Part shown: piece by piece, positions 15,936 to 24,509 of the stretch | How positions within the stretch are numbered: position 1 is the stretch's first letter | Layout of the letters: each line of letters opens with the position of its first letter | Origin: Streptomyces avidinii | GTDB taxonomy: Bacteria > Actinomycetota > Actinomycetes > Streptomycetales > Streptomycetaceae | Length of the DNA stretch: 64,000 nt | NCBI RefSeq assembly: GCF_014650695.1 | Contig: NZ_BMVL01000006.1 | Span: 62,001-126,000 of the forward strand | Direction: 5' to 3' | Translations under genes and position numbers: made by a program | The notes under the pieces: generated by a model | What the model was told of the DNA's origin: nothing | Databases searched by the model: none | The model's input: the letters and a program-made list of their open reading frames with translations, nothing else

Positions 15936-17879
15936 CTACGTGATGCGGACGGTCTCGCGCACGGTGACCTGATCGATGTCGGTGGTGCGCACGGTGACGT
16001 TCAGCGTCCAGACACCGGGCATCGGCAGCCGCAGGTCGTAGGCGGCCCAGTACCCCTTCTGATTCTTGAGCTTGGCGTCCAGCGGGCCGATCCCGAGATC
16101 CTCCTGGGTGAGGGTGAGGCGGAGTTCGGGGACGGTGGCGAGGCCGCCGTCCGCGGTGAACACGACGGCCTCGACCGTGTTCTCGCCGACGCGTCCCGGC
16201 TCCAGTGTGATCTGCACCGTGCCCTTCTTGTTGGCCGTCCCCATGTCGAACGGGACCGTGACCACCTTCGCCTGCGGCTGCTGAGCGGTGGCCGTCGGTG
16301 CCCTGTCGTCGGCGGCGCGGCTGGGCTGGGTTCCGGTGAGCAAGGTCGTGATCGCCAGGACCACGACGCCGAGTACGGCTTCGACGGCCACCGTGCGGCG
16401 CAGGCTGCGCCGGTACCCGTCGGTCTCGACGCCGGGCGGCCCGGTGGCGTCGCCCGGCTCACCCCCGGCAGCGGCATCGGACGTCCTGCCGGGTTCTGTT
16501 CCCAGGGAGGAAGGCGGCGCACCGGCGGCCTGAACGACCCTGACCCGCCCGGGCACGGGCACCGCCTCGGGCACGAGCTCGGGATCGGGCACGAGCATGA
16601 GCACGACCGGCGGTTCCGCGGCCGGGGACGCCTTGTCAACGAGGCGGGCCGTCCAACGGCGGGAGAAGTACGCCACCCCCAGCACGAGAAGCACTGCGGC
16701 GATCTTCACTGCGAGGATCCTGCCGTACGACGTGGTGGACAGCGCCTCCCACGATCCGACCTGCCGCCAGGACTGGTACACCCCCGTGCCGACCAGCACG
16801 GCAATGGCAGTGAAGGCCAGGGTGGAGAAGCGCCCGATCGTGGACGCCGGGATGTCACTGCTGCCGGTCTCCCGGCGCCGAAGGAGGACCGCCAGCGTGA
16901 TGAGGCCGCCCAACCAGACCCCCATGGCCAGCAGATGCAGCACGGCAACAGGAATGGCCAGCGGCACCTGGATGCCGGCGGAGGCATGTTCCGCGGAGGC
17001 CCAAGTGAACGCCAGGGCCAGGGCCAGCGCTGCCCCGGCCAGGCGGACACGGCCGCCGAGGTCACCCGGCACCTCTCCGTCATCGTGCCGGTCGAGTCGT
17101 ACGGCCAGCCGCCTCAGCAGCACCGCGGCGCCTGCGAGCAGGACAAGCCGTACGATCAGTGCGATCCCTGGCCGCCCGGTGACGGTCCGGCCCAGCCGGG
17201 ACGGATCGAACGCCGATGTCAGCGCGCCGGCCGTCTCGTACGGGCCGCGGAGCAACAAGAGAGCCGCGGTGGCCACCACCAGTGCCACCCAGCCGACTGC
17301 CAGCAGTCTGCGCACCGAACGGATCGCGGCCGCGGTGGGCCAGCACACGAGGACGAAGGCGGCGGCTCCGACCAGCAGAGCCAGTCCGCTGTAGGCGACA
17401 TAGCGAAGGAAGCCGTACAGGCGCCCGGCGGCCGTGTCGTCGAGGGAGCCGGTCTCCACCACGACGGCGGTGCCGGACGGTTTGCCGATGGAGAAGACGA
17501 ACGCGCCCGAGATCGGGTGCCCATCGGCGGAGACGACCCTCCAGGCCACCGTGTAGGTGCCCTGGGGAAGTTCGTCGGACAGCTCCACCCGTGCGGTGTT
17601 CTCCTTGCCGTCCACGTGCTGGGCCGGGCGTGGGTTCGCACGCTCATTCTGCGGAGACAGCACTCTCAGTGAGTCGTCGGAGAAACTGACCGACTCCGTG
17701 AAGGTGAGTGTGACCTGCGTGGGAGCCGTCTGGAGGACGCTGCCGTCCGCAGGGTCGGACCCGCTGAGGCCGGCGTGCGCGAAGGCCGAGCCCGCCCCGC
17801 CGAGGACCAGGGCGAGTACGGCAGCGACCAGCGCGAGGACGGTCAGTGACGTCCTCGCGGTAGGCGATCCGGTGTGCAT
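15936..17879 (-). CDS. CopC-CopD fusion copper protein
   Basis: 647-residue fusion. After a signal peptide (LVAAVLALVLGGAGSAFA) the mature protein starts HAGLSGSDPADGSVL, the CopC fold with its N-terminal copper His. The CopC region closes with WRVVSADGHPISGAFVFSI, including the second copper motif. The following ~370 residues give about eight transmembrane helices with CopD features (WASAEHASAG, VLHLLAMGVWLGGLI). After a variable cytoplasmic insert, a final helix (VVVLAITTLLTG) and an extracytoplasmic C-terminal beta domain follow (MPGVWTLNVTVRTTDIDQVTV). It probably takes up copper for cuproenzymes. Confidence 0.93.
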   Translation of the reverse strand: MHTGSPTARTSLTVLALVAAVLALVLGGAGSAFAHAGLSGSDPADGSVLQTAPTQVTLTFTESVSFSDDSLRVLSPQNERANPRPAQHVDGKENTARVELSDELPQGTYTVAWRVVSADGHPISGAFVFSIGKPSGTAVVVETGSLDDTAAGRLYGFLRYVAYSGLALLVGAAAFVLVCWPTAAAIRSVRRLLAVGWVALVVATAALLLLRGPYETAGALTSAFDPSRLGRTVTGRPGIALIVRLVLLAGAAVLLRRLAVRLDRHDDGEVPGDLGGRVRLAGAALALALAFTWASAEHASAGIQVPLAIPVAVLHLLAMGVWLGGLITLAVLLRRRETGSSDIPASTIGRFSTLAFTAIAVLVGTGVYQSWRQVGSWEALSTTSYGRILAVKIAAVLLVLGVAYFSRRWTARLVDKASPAAEPPVVLMLVPDPELVPEAVPVPGRVRVVQAAGAPPSSLGTEPGRTSDAAAGGEPGDATGPPGVETDGYRRSLRRTVAVEAVLGVVVLAITTLLTGTQPSRAADDRAPTATAQQPQAKVVTVPFDMGTANKKGTVQITLEPGRVGENTVEAVVFTADGGLATVPELRLTLTQEDLGIGPLDAKLKNQKGYWAAYDLRLPMPGVWTLNVTVRTTDIDQVTVRETVRIT

Positions 17880-18214
17880 GAACAGTCAGTCTCCGAAGTG
17901 GCGGTCACCAGCGGTGGCGCCGCCGCCCGGAACTGGGTGGAGTGGGACAGCAGTTGGAGGGTCGGGCCACCGGGGCGACGGAACGGACTCTGGCAGGGCT
18001 GGAGGTCATGAGGAGATGTGGACGATAGTGCTGCCGGCCTCGCGACGGAGCTGGTTAAGCAACTTCGGCTAAAGGACGGCACGAAAGGCCCAGCTCGGGG
18101 CGCGTTCCTGTAAGCACCGGGAGAGGAGCCTGCGCCGGGCGTTTCGGCCGGGGGCGCACGCAGGCCCGCATGGCCATCCCGGTATTCGGCGAGATCCGCC
18201 GTCCGGCGGGGGCT
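17880..18214. other. gap between CopC-CopD and TetR genes
   Basis: 335 bp. It should contain the leftward CopC-CopD promoter. I see no gene and no strong hairpin. Confidence 0.4.
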
Positions 18215-18817
18215 TCAGCGGTGGACGGCGCCCCCGAGCAGCGCGAGCGCCGTCGAGCGCAGGCGGGCGTCGGTGCCGGCGGTGCGGCGGCCGGTGAGGC
18301 CGGAACGGAACAGGGCCGACCCCTCCATCAGCATGACGAACACCTCGGCCCGGTGGCGCGCTTCGGCCTCGCTCAGGTCCGGCGCCTGGTCCCGGAGGAA
18401 CGCGGCCACGTGCGTGACGTACTGGTCGTAGAAGGCGCGGACCGCCGCGGCCGCTTCCTCGTCGTGGGCCGCCAGTGCCCACGCCTCGGTGAACAGCAGC
18501 ACCAGGCGCGGGTCGTCGTGGTCGGAGAGGACGGCGTCGAGCAGGGCTTCGCGGTCGGTGCCGTGCGTGTGCGCGACGGTGAGGGCGGTGACGCGTTCCA
18601 GGGACGAGGCGAGGATACGGTCGAGGAGCGCCGACAGGAGGGCGGAACGGGCCGGGAAGTAGTACTGGAGGTGGCCCAGCCGGACGCCGGCCTCCTCGGC
18701 GACCGCCCGCAGGGTCAGTTCGGCCCCTCCGGAGCCGGTGAGGACGCGCTCGGCCGCGTCGAGGAGTTCCGTACGCCGCTGGCGGCCCTTGGAGGTGGGT
18801 CCGGCTGCGGCGCTCAT
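18215..18817 (-). CDS. TetR family transcriptional regulator
   Basis: 200-residue TetR repressor. The N-terminal HTH reads RRTELLDAAERVLTGSGGAELTLRAVAEEAGVRLGHLQYYFPARSALLSALL, and the C-terminal ligand domain follows. Its ATG overlaps the stop of the upstream oxidoreductase (ATGA), so the two are co-transcribed from the promoter at about 19950. The perfect palindrome there is the likely operator, giving autorepression induced by a ligand of the oxidoreductase pathway. Confidence 0.93.
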   Translation of the reverse strand: MSAAAGPTSKGRQRRTELLDAAERVLTGSGGAELTLRAVAEEAGVRLGHLQYYFPARSALLSALLDRILASSLERVTALTVAHTHGTDREALLDAVLSDHDDPRLVLLFTEAWALAAHDEEAAAAVRAFYDQYVTHVAAFLRDQAPDLSEAEARHRAEVFVMLMEGSALFRSGLTGRRTAGTDARLRSTALALLGGAVHR

Positions 18818-19938
18818 GCGGCGGCCCGTGTTCCGGCCCGCCCGTGGCCCGTGACGACGCCGTCGGTCCCATCGAAGGAGAGACCGACGCCGTGTGCGGT
18901 GAGCAGCTCGACCGCGCGGGCGGGATCCGGGTGCTGCTCCGGGAACACCACGCCCCGGGGAGCGGGCGAACCGTCGGTCCCGAGGACGCGGCGCAGGCCT
19001 ACGACGGCCCCGACCGCCGTCAGGTGGTGCTGGCCGAGCGGGTCGGTGACGGTCGCGGTGCGTGTGCGCCCGCCATGGGTGACGTCCACGCGCAGCCGCG
19101 CCGTTCCGCCGTCGCCCGGCGAGTGGAGCAGGGCCCGGCGCGCGGGGGCCCAGCGCTCCCCGCCGGCCCAGCGGAAGAATCCCGTACCCCGCAGTGCGAG
19201 GAGCGCCCGGGTCGCGGCCGGGGAGCTGAACCCGATGCGGGTGGCTGCGGTGGCGGTGCCGAGGGTCAGCGGCAGGGTGAACTGTTCCGGGGTGTCGATG
19301 CGCGCGACGCGTACGGGTGTTCCGTCGATGCGGACCGTACGGGACTCCGTCATCGGGGAGGCGAGCCTGCGTCGCCCGCCGTCGACCACCTCGAAGGCCA
19401 CGCCCAGCCGGTCCATGAACTCGACGGAATCCGCCCCGGCCCGGTCGGCCATGTCCCACCGGACGGCGATCTCGACCTGCTCGGCGCCGCCCAGCTCTTC
19501 GGCCAGCGCCGACGCCACCAGGCTGCTGACCCCGCCCATCCAGGCGGAGGACAGCAGGACCGGGGCGACCGGACGGTGCAGGGCGGCGACGGTGACGGCT
19601 CTGTGCAGGCGGCCCGTCCACCGGGTGATGTCGACGTAGGGCACACCGGCGGCCGCTGCGGCGATCAGCACGCGGTCCTCGGGGTCGTTGACCGAGCTGA
19701 TGACGGCCCGGACGCCCGCCCGGAAGGGGGCGGGGTCCGCCAGGTCCCAGGCACGCACCTCGCCCCCGACTTCGGCGGCCAGCGCCTCGCCCCGGTCGGG
19801 GTTGCGGCCGGTGAGCAGGGTCGGGGTGTCCACACCCAGGATGCGGGCGATCTCGGCGCCCACGGTGCCGTATCCGCCGGTGATCAGTACAGGGCCGGAG
19901 GGGTCGAGGCGCAGCTGGTCGTGCGGTTCGGTGATCAT
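18814..19938 (-). CDS. saccharopine dehydrogenase-like NAD(P)-binding oxidoreductase
   Basis: 374-residue protein with an N-terminal Rossmann fold: VLITGGYGTVGAEIARIL (GGxGxxG), then TLLTGRNPDRGEALAAEVG and AVISSVNDPEDRVLIAAAAAGVPYVDIT, as in saccharopine-dehydrogenase/trans-acting enoyl reductase-like proteins. The catalytic C-terminal region is not recognised in detail. It is the first gene of a two-gene operon with a TetR repressor, so it is probably substrate-induced. The ATG lies 9 bp from the operator, leaving almost no leader, so translation may start from a leaderless or very short 5' end. Confidence 0.88.
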   Translation of the reverse strand: MITEPHDQLRLDPSGPVLITGGYGTVGAEIARILGVDTPTLLTGRNPDRGEALAAEVGGEVRAWDLADPAPFRAGVRAVISSVNDPEDRVLIAAAAAGVPYVDITRWTGRLHRAVTVAALHRPVAPVLLSSAWMGGVSSLVASALAEELGGAEQVEIAVRWDMADRAGADSVEFMDRLGVAFEVVDGGRRRLASPMTESRTVRIDGTPVRVARIDTPEQFTLPLTLGTATAATRIGFSSPAATRALLALRGTGFFRWAGGERWAPARRALLHSPGDGGTARLRVDVTHGGRTRTATVTDPLGQHHLTAVGAVVGLRRVLGTDGSPAPRGVVFPEQHPDPARAVELLTAHGVGLSFDGTDGVVTGHGRAGTRAAA

Positions 19939-19947
19939 GCCCCAGAG

Positions 19948-19967
19948 TTTAGGTCAGATGACCTAAA
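19948..19967. promoter_or_regulatory. perfect 20-bp palindromic operator (TetR site)
   Basis: TTTAGGTCAGATGACCTAAA is a perfect inverted repeat with a 2-bp centre, placed 10 bp before the start of the oxidoreductase-TetR operon. Its size and location are typical of a TetR autoregulatory operator. Confidence 0.85.
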
Positions 19968-20207
19968 AATGCGATCCCCCTTCGTTTCGCACGCACCTTG
20001 CCGCCGCGGCCGAACTCCGGCCGGGGTGGCGTGCTGGGCCGTCCGAGTGGCGGGCCGGTGTGCAGAAACGATCACTTGTGCGGCGCGGCCGAACAACCGT
20101 GCCGGAACCCGCAAGGGTCAAGAGGTCAAGATCCGCCTTCTTCGAAGGAGAAGCGGCATGGCTGTCCGCTCCGCCGAGCTCCTTCGAATCCGGATGAGAA
20201 GGACTTC

Positions 20208-21287
20208 ATGAGCAGCAGCGCCAACATCCAGGCACCCTCGGGGCTCCTGGCCGACATCAAGCACCGATCCGACGGCGACCACCAGGTGTTCGGCATCCAC
20301 CTGCGGTGGCAGATCGGCGACAACCGGCCCGACCACGGGACCTGGCCCCCGCCGGCGGACTGGAACGAGGGCAACGCCCCCTATCCGCACGTCTACGAGG
20401 TGTGGATCAACGGTGAGGCACGGCAGACGGTGTTCCTCCACTGGCCGGCCTGGGACTGGTCCCCGTCCAACTCCCACTGGGTGGACCTGGGCGAGGAACC
20501 CGACCCCCAGTACCGGGTGAAGATCCGGGCCAAGGTCGACGGCTCGTTCACCGCGTTCACCAACGAGGTCACCGTGGCCACGAAGGCCGCGGTGGCCTGG
20601 TCCGCCCCGCAACAGCCCCGTGGCGCGCGGACCGACACCGACACCGCTCCTCGTCACGGCACGATGGACGACCCGCGCAGCCGGGCCGCCGCCGCGATCA
20701 GGGACGAGGACCCGTCTGTGATCTGTGCGAAGGCCCGGGCCGAGAACACCAGCACCACCTGGCAGGAGGTGCTGCCGGGGGCGGACCGGATGCTGGCCGA
20801 CTACCCCTGGAACCACGCCCTGCGCTATCTGGAGTACCGAAAGTTCTTTGAGGGCAACACCGTCGCGTCCACCGGGAACCCGGCGTTCGCAGGTCTCGAC
20901 CTGGTGCCCGGCGCGGATATCGGCGACTGGCCCACGACCCGGTTGGACGGCTCCGCCGACAGCCACACGTTCTCGTACGACTACACGGCCTATCACACGG
21001 ACGAGACCTGGTCGCACCGCTGGTTCCTCACCCGCGAGGGGTGGGATCCCCGCCGCGGACTCTCGTGGGAGGACCTGGAGCCCGTTCCGTTCCTGGTCGA
21101 GGTCCAGGGGGCCCACCGGGAGGAGGACTCCACCCATTGGGAGTTCGCCACCCTCCCGACCCGGAGCGGACGGGCTGCGATCGTGCATGTCTGGGGCGGT
21201 CACGGCGGCCCGGACACCCCTGACGGCGGCAACGGCCGCAAGACCGGCGAGTTCTTCCTGTCCGTGTGCGACGTGGAATTCCACTGA
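20208..21287 (+). CDS. AA10 (LPMO)-like protein with N-terminal FN3-like domain and no signal peptide
   Basis: 359 residues. Residues ~1-128 form a beta-rich FN3-like region (PYPHVYEVWINGEARQTVFL, QYRVKIRAKVDG). From H150 the sequence follows AA10 lytic polysaccharide monooxygenases: HGTMDDPRSRA, then YDYTAYHTDETWSHRWFLTREGWDP, and FFLSVCDVEF at the end. H150 and H263 align with the copper-brace histidines and F350 with the axial aromatic. Secreted AA10 enzymes need His1 at the mature N-terminus, but here it is internal and the protein starts without any signal sequence (GAGAAGGA before ATG 20208). It could be processed, exported by another route, or be a non-catalytic chitin/GlcNAc binder. 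Confidence 0.8.
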   Translation: MSSSANIQAPSGLLADIKHRSDGDHQVFGIHLRWQIGDNRPDHGTWPPPADWNEGNAPYPHVYEVWINGEARQTVFLHWPAWDWSPSNSHWVDLGEEPDPQYRVKIRAKVDGSFTAFTNEVTVATKAAVAWSAPQQPRGARTDTDTAPRHGTMDDPRSRAAAAIRDEDPSVICAKARAENTSTTWQEVLPGADRMLADYPWNHALRYLEYRKFFEGNTVASTGNPAFAGLDLVPGADIGDWPTTRLDGSADSHTFSYDYTAYHTDETWSHRWFLTREGWDPRRGLSWEDLEPVPFLVEVQGAHREEDSTHWEFATLPTRSGRAAIVHVWGGHGGPDTPDGGNGRKTGEFFLSVCDVEFH

Positions 21288-21345
21288 CGCCTTCCCGATC
21301 CGCATGCCCGGTCGGGCGGCGCGGAGCGGGTGAGGGTCCGTGAGC

Positions 21346-21375
21346 GGGGCGGCCGCGCGAAGCCGCGGCCACCCC
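21346..21375. terminator. hairpin between convergent genes
   Basis: A 12-bp GC stem (21346-21357 with 21364-21375) with one mismatch and a short loop lies between the AA10-like gene and the convergent phosphatase gene. Confidence 0.7.
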
Positions 21376-21399
21376 CTCTCGTCACCACGACGCCCACGG

Positions 21400-23277
21400 T
21401 CAGCGACGCGGGGCGGGCAGCGGCAGGGAGAACCAGACCGCCTTGCCGTCCGCTGTCGGGAGGGTGCCCCAGGAGCTGGCGAGGGAGTCGACGAGGAGCA
21501 GGCCCCGGCCCGATTCCGCGTCCGGGGCGGCGAAACGGGCTTGGGGAAGCACCGGGCTTCCGTCGCAGACCTCGACGCCCAGTTCTCGACCGGCCTGCCT
21601 CAGCCTGAGCCGTACGGGCCCGCTGCCGTGGCGGACGGCGTTGGAAAGCAGCTCGGAGGCCAGCAGGCAGGCCGTCTCCCGCAGTTGCTCGTCGTCCTTG
21701 CCCCACTCCGCCAGGGTGGCACGCAGGAAGCGGCGGCCTTCGGCCACGCTGCTCGGGGCGGCGTCCAGGACGACGCTCCGCGCGGTGGCGGGTGTTGCGG
21801 GGATGCGGACCAGGAGCAGGGTGACGTCGTCCGGGTTGTCGTTGGCATCCGGGAGCAGATCGGTCAGCAACCGGTCCGCCGCGCCCTCCAGGGATGCGGT
21901 CGTCGCGAGGCTCTTCTCCAGCGCCGCGGCGAGCCCGTCGACCTGCGCTTCGATGTCGCTGCCCGGTGTCTCCACCAGGCCGTCCGTGTACAGCGCCAGC
22001 ACCGAGCCCGGCTCGACGGCGTGCCGACTCTCGTGGTGGGGTACCTCGCCGACCCCTAGCGGCACGCTCACCTCGACCGGCAACCGGCTCACCTCGCCGC
22101 CGGGAGCCGCCAGCAGGACCGGGAGATGGCCGGCCGAACACACGGTGATCTCGGCCGAGTCCGCGTCCACGACGAGGTAGCAACAGGTGACGAACTGGTC
22201 CGGGAGTTCGCTGACCACCGCGTCGAGGGCACGCATCAGCTGCCAGGGCGGCATTCCCGTCTTGGCCAGCGCGTGGGAGGCGGACCGCAGTTGCCCCATG
22301 ACCGCGGCAGCGTCCAGCCCGCGTCCCATCACATCGCCGATCATCACGCCGACCCGGCCGCCACCCAGCGGGATCAGGTCGAACCAGTCCCCGCCCACCC
22401 CGGCGCCCTGCCGGGCGGGGAAGTAGCGGCTCGCGGTCGGCATCCCCGGCACGTCCGGCGGTGAACCCATGAGGCTGCGCTGGAGGGTGAGAGCGACGTG
22501 GCGCTGCTGCTCGTAGAGCCGGGCGAGCATCTCCTCGGCGGCCTTGCGCTCCGTGACGTCGCGGATGGCCGCGGAGACGAGGGTCCCGTCAGGGGTCTCC
22601 AGCGGGCTCAGGCTGATCTCGACCGGGAACTCGCGCCCGTCCCGGCACAGCCCGTACAGCTCCAGCCCCGCGCCCATGGGTCTGACCTGACGGTTGACGA
22701 AGTAGCCGTTGCGGAAGTCGGAGTGGTGGCCGCGGAACCGGTGGGGTACGAGCACCTCGACGGGCCGCCCCAGCAGGTCCTCGCGCGCGTACGCGAAGAG
22801 CGCCTCGGTCTGGGCGTTGACCAGCTGGATGATGCCCCTCTCATCGACGATCACCATCGCGTCGGGAGCCGCCTCCAGCAGGGCCCGGAAGCGCTCCTCG
22901 GCTGCCCGGCGCTCGCTGACGTCCCGCACGGCCGCCGAGATCAGCAGCCCCTCGGGGGTCTCCAGCGGGCTCAGGCTGATCTCCACGGGAAACTCACGCC
23001 CGTCGCGCCGCAGACCGTACAGCTCGAGACCCGCGCCCATCGGGCGCACCTGGCGGCTGGCCGCGTAACCCAGCCGGTGCCGGGGATGCTGACCGCGGAA
23101 CCGCTCGGGCACCAACACCTCGATGGGCCGCCCCAGGAGTTCCTGCCGCGGATAGCCGAACAGGGCCTCGGTCTGGGCATTGACCAAACGGATCATCCCG
23201 GCATCGTCCACGATCACCATCGCGTCCGGTGCCGCTTCCAGCAGAGCCCTGAAAGGCTCTTCGGTCGTCGCTGCCAT
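21400..23277 (-). CDS. PAS-PAS-SpoIIE (PP2C) phosphatase with C-terminal HATPase anti-sigma domain
   Basis: About 625 residues. Two PAS domains at roughly 7-125 and 131-249 are near-identical copies (FRALLEAAPDAMVIVD, LVNAQTEALF and VRPMGAGLELYGL in both). A SpoIIE phosphatase follows (GVGGDWFDLIPLGGGRVGVMIGDVMGRG, ALYTDGLVE, DDVTLLLVR with metal Asps), then an RsbW-like ATPase (LASELLSNAVRHG, GRGLLLVDSLASSWG). Such proteins dephosphorylate STAS antagonists and bind anti-sigma partners, linking a sensed cofactor or redox signal to sigma-B-like pathways. ATG 23277 is favoured, and 23326 is an in-frame alternative. Confidence 0.92.
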   Translation of the reverse strand: MAATTEEPFRALLEAAPDAMVIVDDAGMIRLVNAQTEALFGYPRQELLGRPIEVLVPERFRGQHPRHRLGYAASRQVRPMGAGLELYGLRRDGREFPVEISLSPLETPEGLLISAAVRDVSERRAAEERFRALLEAAPDAMVIVDERGIIQLVNAQTEALFAYAREDLLGRPVEVLVPHRFRGHHSDFRNGYFVNRQVRPMGAGLELYGLCRDGREFPVEISLSPLETPDGTLVSAAIRDVTERKAAEEMLARLYEQQRHVALTLQRSLMGSPPDVPGMPTASRYFPARQGAGVGGDWFDLIPLGGGRVGVMIGDVMGRGLDAAAVMGQLRSASHALAKTGMPPWQLMRALDAVVSELPDQFVTCCYLVVDADSAEITVCSAGHLPVLLAAPGGEVSRLPVEVSVPLGVGEVPHHESRHAVEPGSVLALYTDGLVETPGSDIEAQVDGLAAALEKSLATTASLEGAADRLLTDLLPDANDNPDDVTLLLVRIPATPATARSVVLDAAPSSVAEGRRFLRATLAEWGKDDEQLRETACLLASELLSNAVRHGSGPVRLRLRQAGRELGVEVCDGSPVLPQARFAAPDAESGRGLLLVDSLASSWGTLPTADGKAVWFSLPLPAPRR

Positions 23278-23348
23278 GCTGCGCCTCGCACTCGCCGGAT
23301 CCCGCAGAGGGGGACATCCGACCATGCGGCCGAAAAACCCACCCTCGG

Positions 23349-23377
23349 TTGACCGGAATCCATCTACAATTGACCGG
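23349..23377. promoter_or_regulatory. direct repeat TTGACCGG x2, 21-bp period, upstream of PAS-SpoIIE gene
   Basis: TTGACCGG occurs at 23349-23356 and again at 23370-23377. The start-to-start distance of two helical turns, ~70-100 bp before the phosphatase start, suggests a dimeric activator site. Confidence 0.45.
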
Positions 23378-23453
23378 CTGCGAACGGGCCCGCGGTACCT
23401 CTGCGGAGCCTGCCCGGGGATCGCCCACACGCCCCGGCGCCGTGGCAGACCGT

Positions 23454-24188
23454 TCAGTGCGGTGACGGTTTCGGGTCCAGGGCATTGCCGACGGTGCAGC
23501 CGCCCTCTCCGGGCATCCGCTGGATCCGGGGCGGCACCCAGACCTCGGTGGCTCCGGCGTCCACGCGCGCGAGAAGGCAGTCCTGCGCGTCGGAGCCGTT
23601 GCCCGGTACCGCCAGGAGAACGCCGACCCGGCCGCCGTCGGCCTTCACCTCGGTACGGATCGCCGGATCCAGGTCCAGGGCGGCGAGCGTACGCCGCACC
23701 TCGGCCTCGTCCGCCCGGCCGCCGTCCGGCACCCGGGGGAGTTTCGCGCGGAGCTCCTCGTACGGCAGCCGGGGCGGCTCGGGTGGCGGGGCGAAGGCCG
23801 GCGGGGGGCCGTCGGGGCAGTCCACGTCACGGGGATCCTCACGCCACTGCGACTCGGGCGATACCCGCACCGCGAAACAGCGCCGCACGGAGACCGGCTC
23901 GGCGTCGAGCCATCCGTTGTAGGCGGAACCGGACGTGCGGACGACCACCTCGATGCCGTTCCCCTCGTTCGTCGAGGTACCCGTGACCTGCAGTACCTCC
24001 ACCCCGTCGATGCCGGAAGCGGAGCGCCCGACTTCCTCCGCAGTGCGCGGACGCTGACCGTAGAGGCGCTGCCCCGCCTTCCTGGCCACCTCCCGTGCGG
24101 CGTCCGTCGCCTCGCCCTCGGAGGACTGCACCACCCCGCAGCCGACGGTGAACAGCAACAACGGTACGAGCCGCAGCAGTCGACGCAT
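23454..24188 (-). CDS. hypothetical lipoprotein
   Basis: 244-residue predicted lipoprotein. The signal sequence RRLLRLVPLLLFTVGC ends in a lipobox Cys, giving a surface-anchored protein. The body has four further cysteines (RRCFAV, VDCPDG, AQDCLL, GGCTVG), probably two extracytoplasmic disulfides, and a proline-rich central stretch (FAPPPEPPRLPYEEL). No enzymatic motif is recognised. GAGGGTGGG precedes the ATG. It is divergent from the cytochrome b/sulfite-oxidase gene. Confidence 0.8.
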   Translation of the reverse strand: MRRLLRLVPLLLFTVGCGVVQSSEGEATDAAREVARKAGQRLYGQRPRTAEEVGRSASGIDGVEVLQVTGTSTNEGNGIEVVVRTSGSAYNGWLDAEPVSVRRCFAVRVSPESQWREDPRDVDCPDGPPPAFAPPPEPPRLPYEELRAKLPRVPDGGRADEAEVRRTLAALDLDPAIRTEVKADGGRVGVLLAVPGNGSDAQDCLLARVDAGATEVWVPPRIQRMPGEGGCTVGNALDPKPSPH

Positions 24189-24509
24189 GCGCCCACCCTC
24201 CCGGCGCCGCGCGCGGCGGGCAACCCCTCGCCCGCTCGGACCGGCGTTGGCGCTCGCACTCAGCCGGTGCGGCAGGCCTTCGGGCGGCCGCTCGACCGTC
24301 CTCGGCGCTGCGGGACGTGTAACGCGATCGGGTCTCGGAGCGGCCGGAGGCGGTCCCGACGTTGCCGGCCCACGTCTCAACAGGTTCGCCGGTCAGGCCC
24401 AAGAGAGCGTTTCCGGCGTGTCACGCGTGCTGCTCGGCTCCGAGCCGAACCTCCTCGGTGAGAGTGGCTGTCCGGTGAGCTCGGCACGGCAGTGGGCGGA
24501 GGATTCCTG
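24189..24509. other. divergent promoter region, lipoprotein / cytochrome-Mo gene
   Basis: 321 bp without a convincing gene. It should hold both promoters. I see no strong palindrome. Confidence 0.4.

Noticed and set aside
15825..17672. 615-codon plus-strand frame opposite CopC-CopD
   Set aside because: Gly/Asp/Arg-rich shadow without membrane or domain features. The minus strand encodes a coherent CopC-CopD protein.
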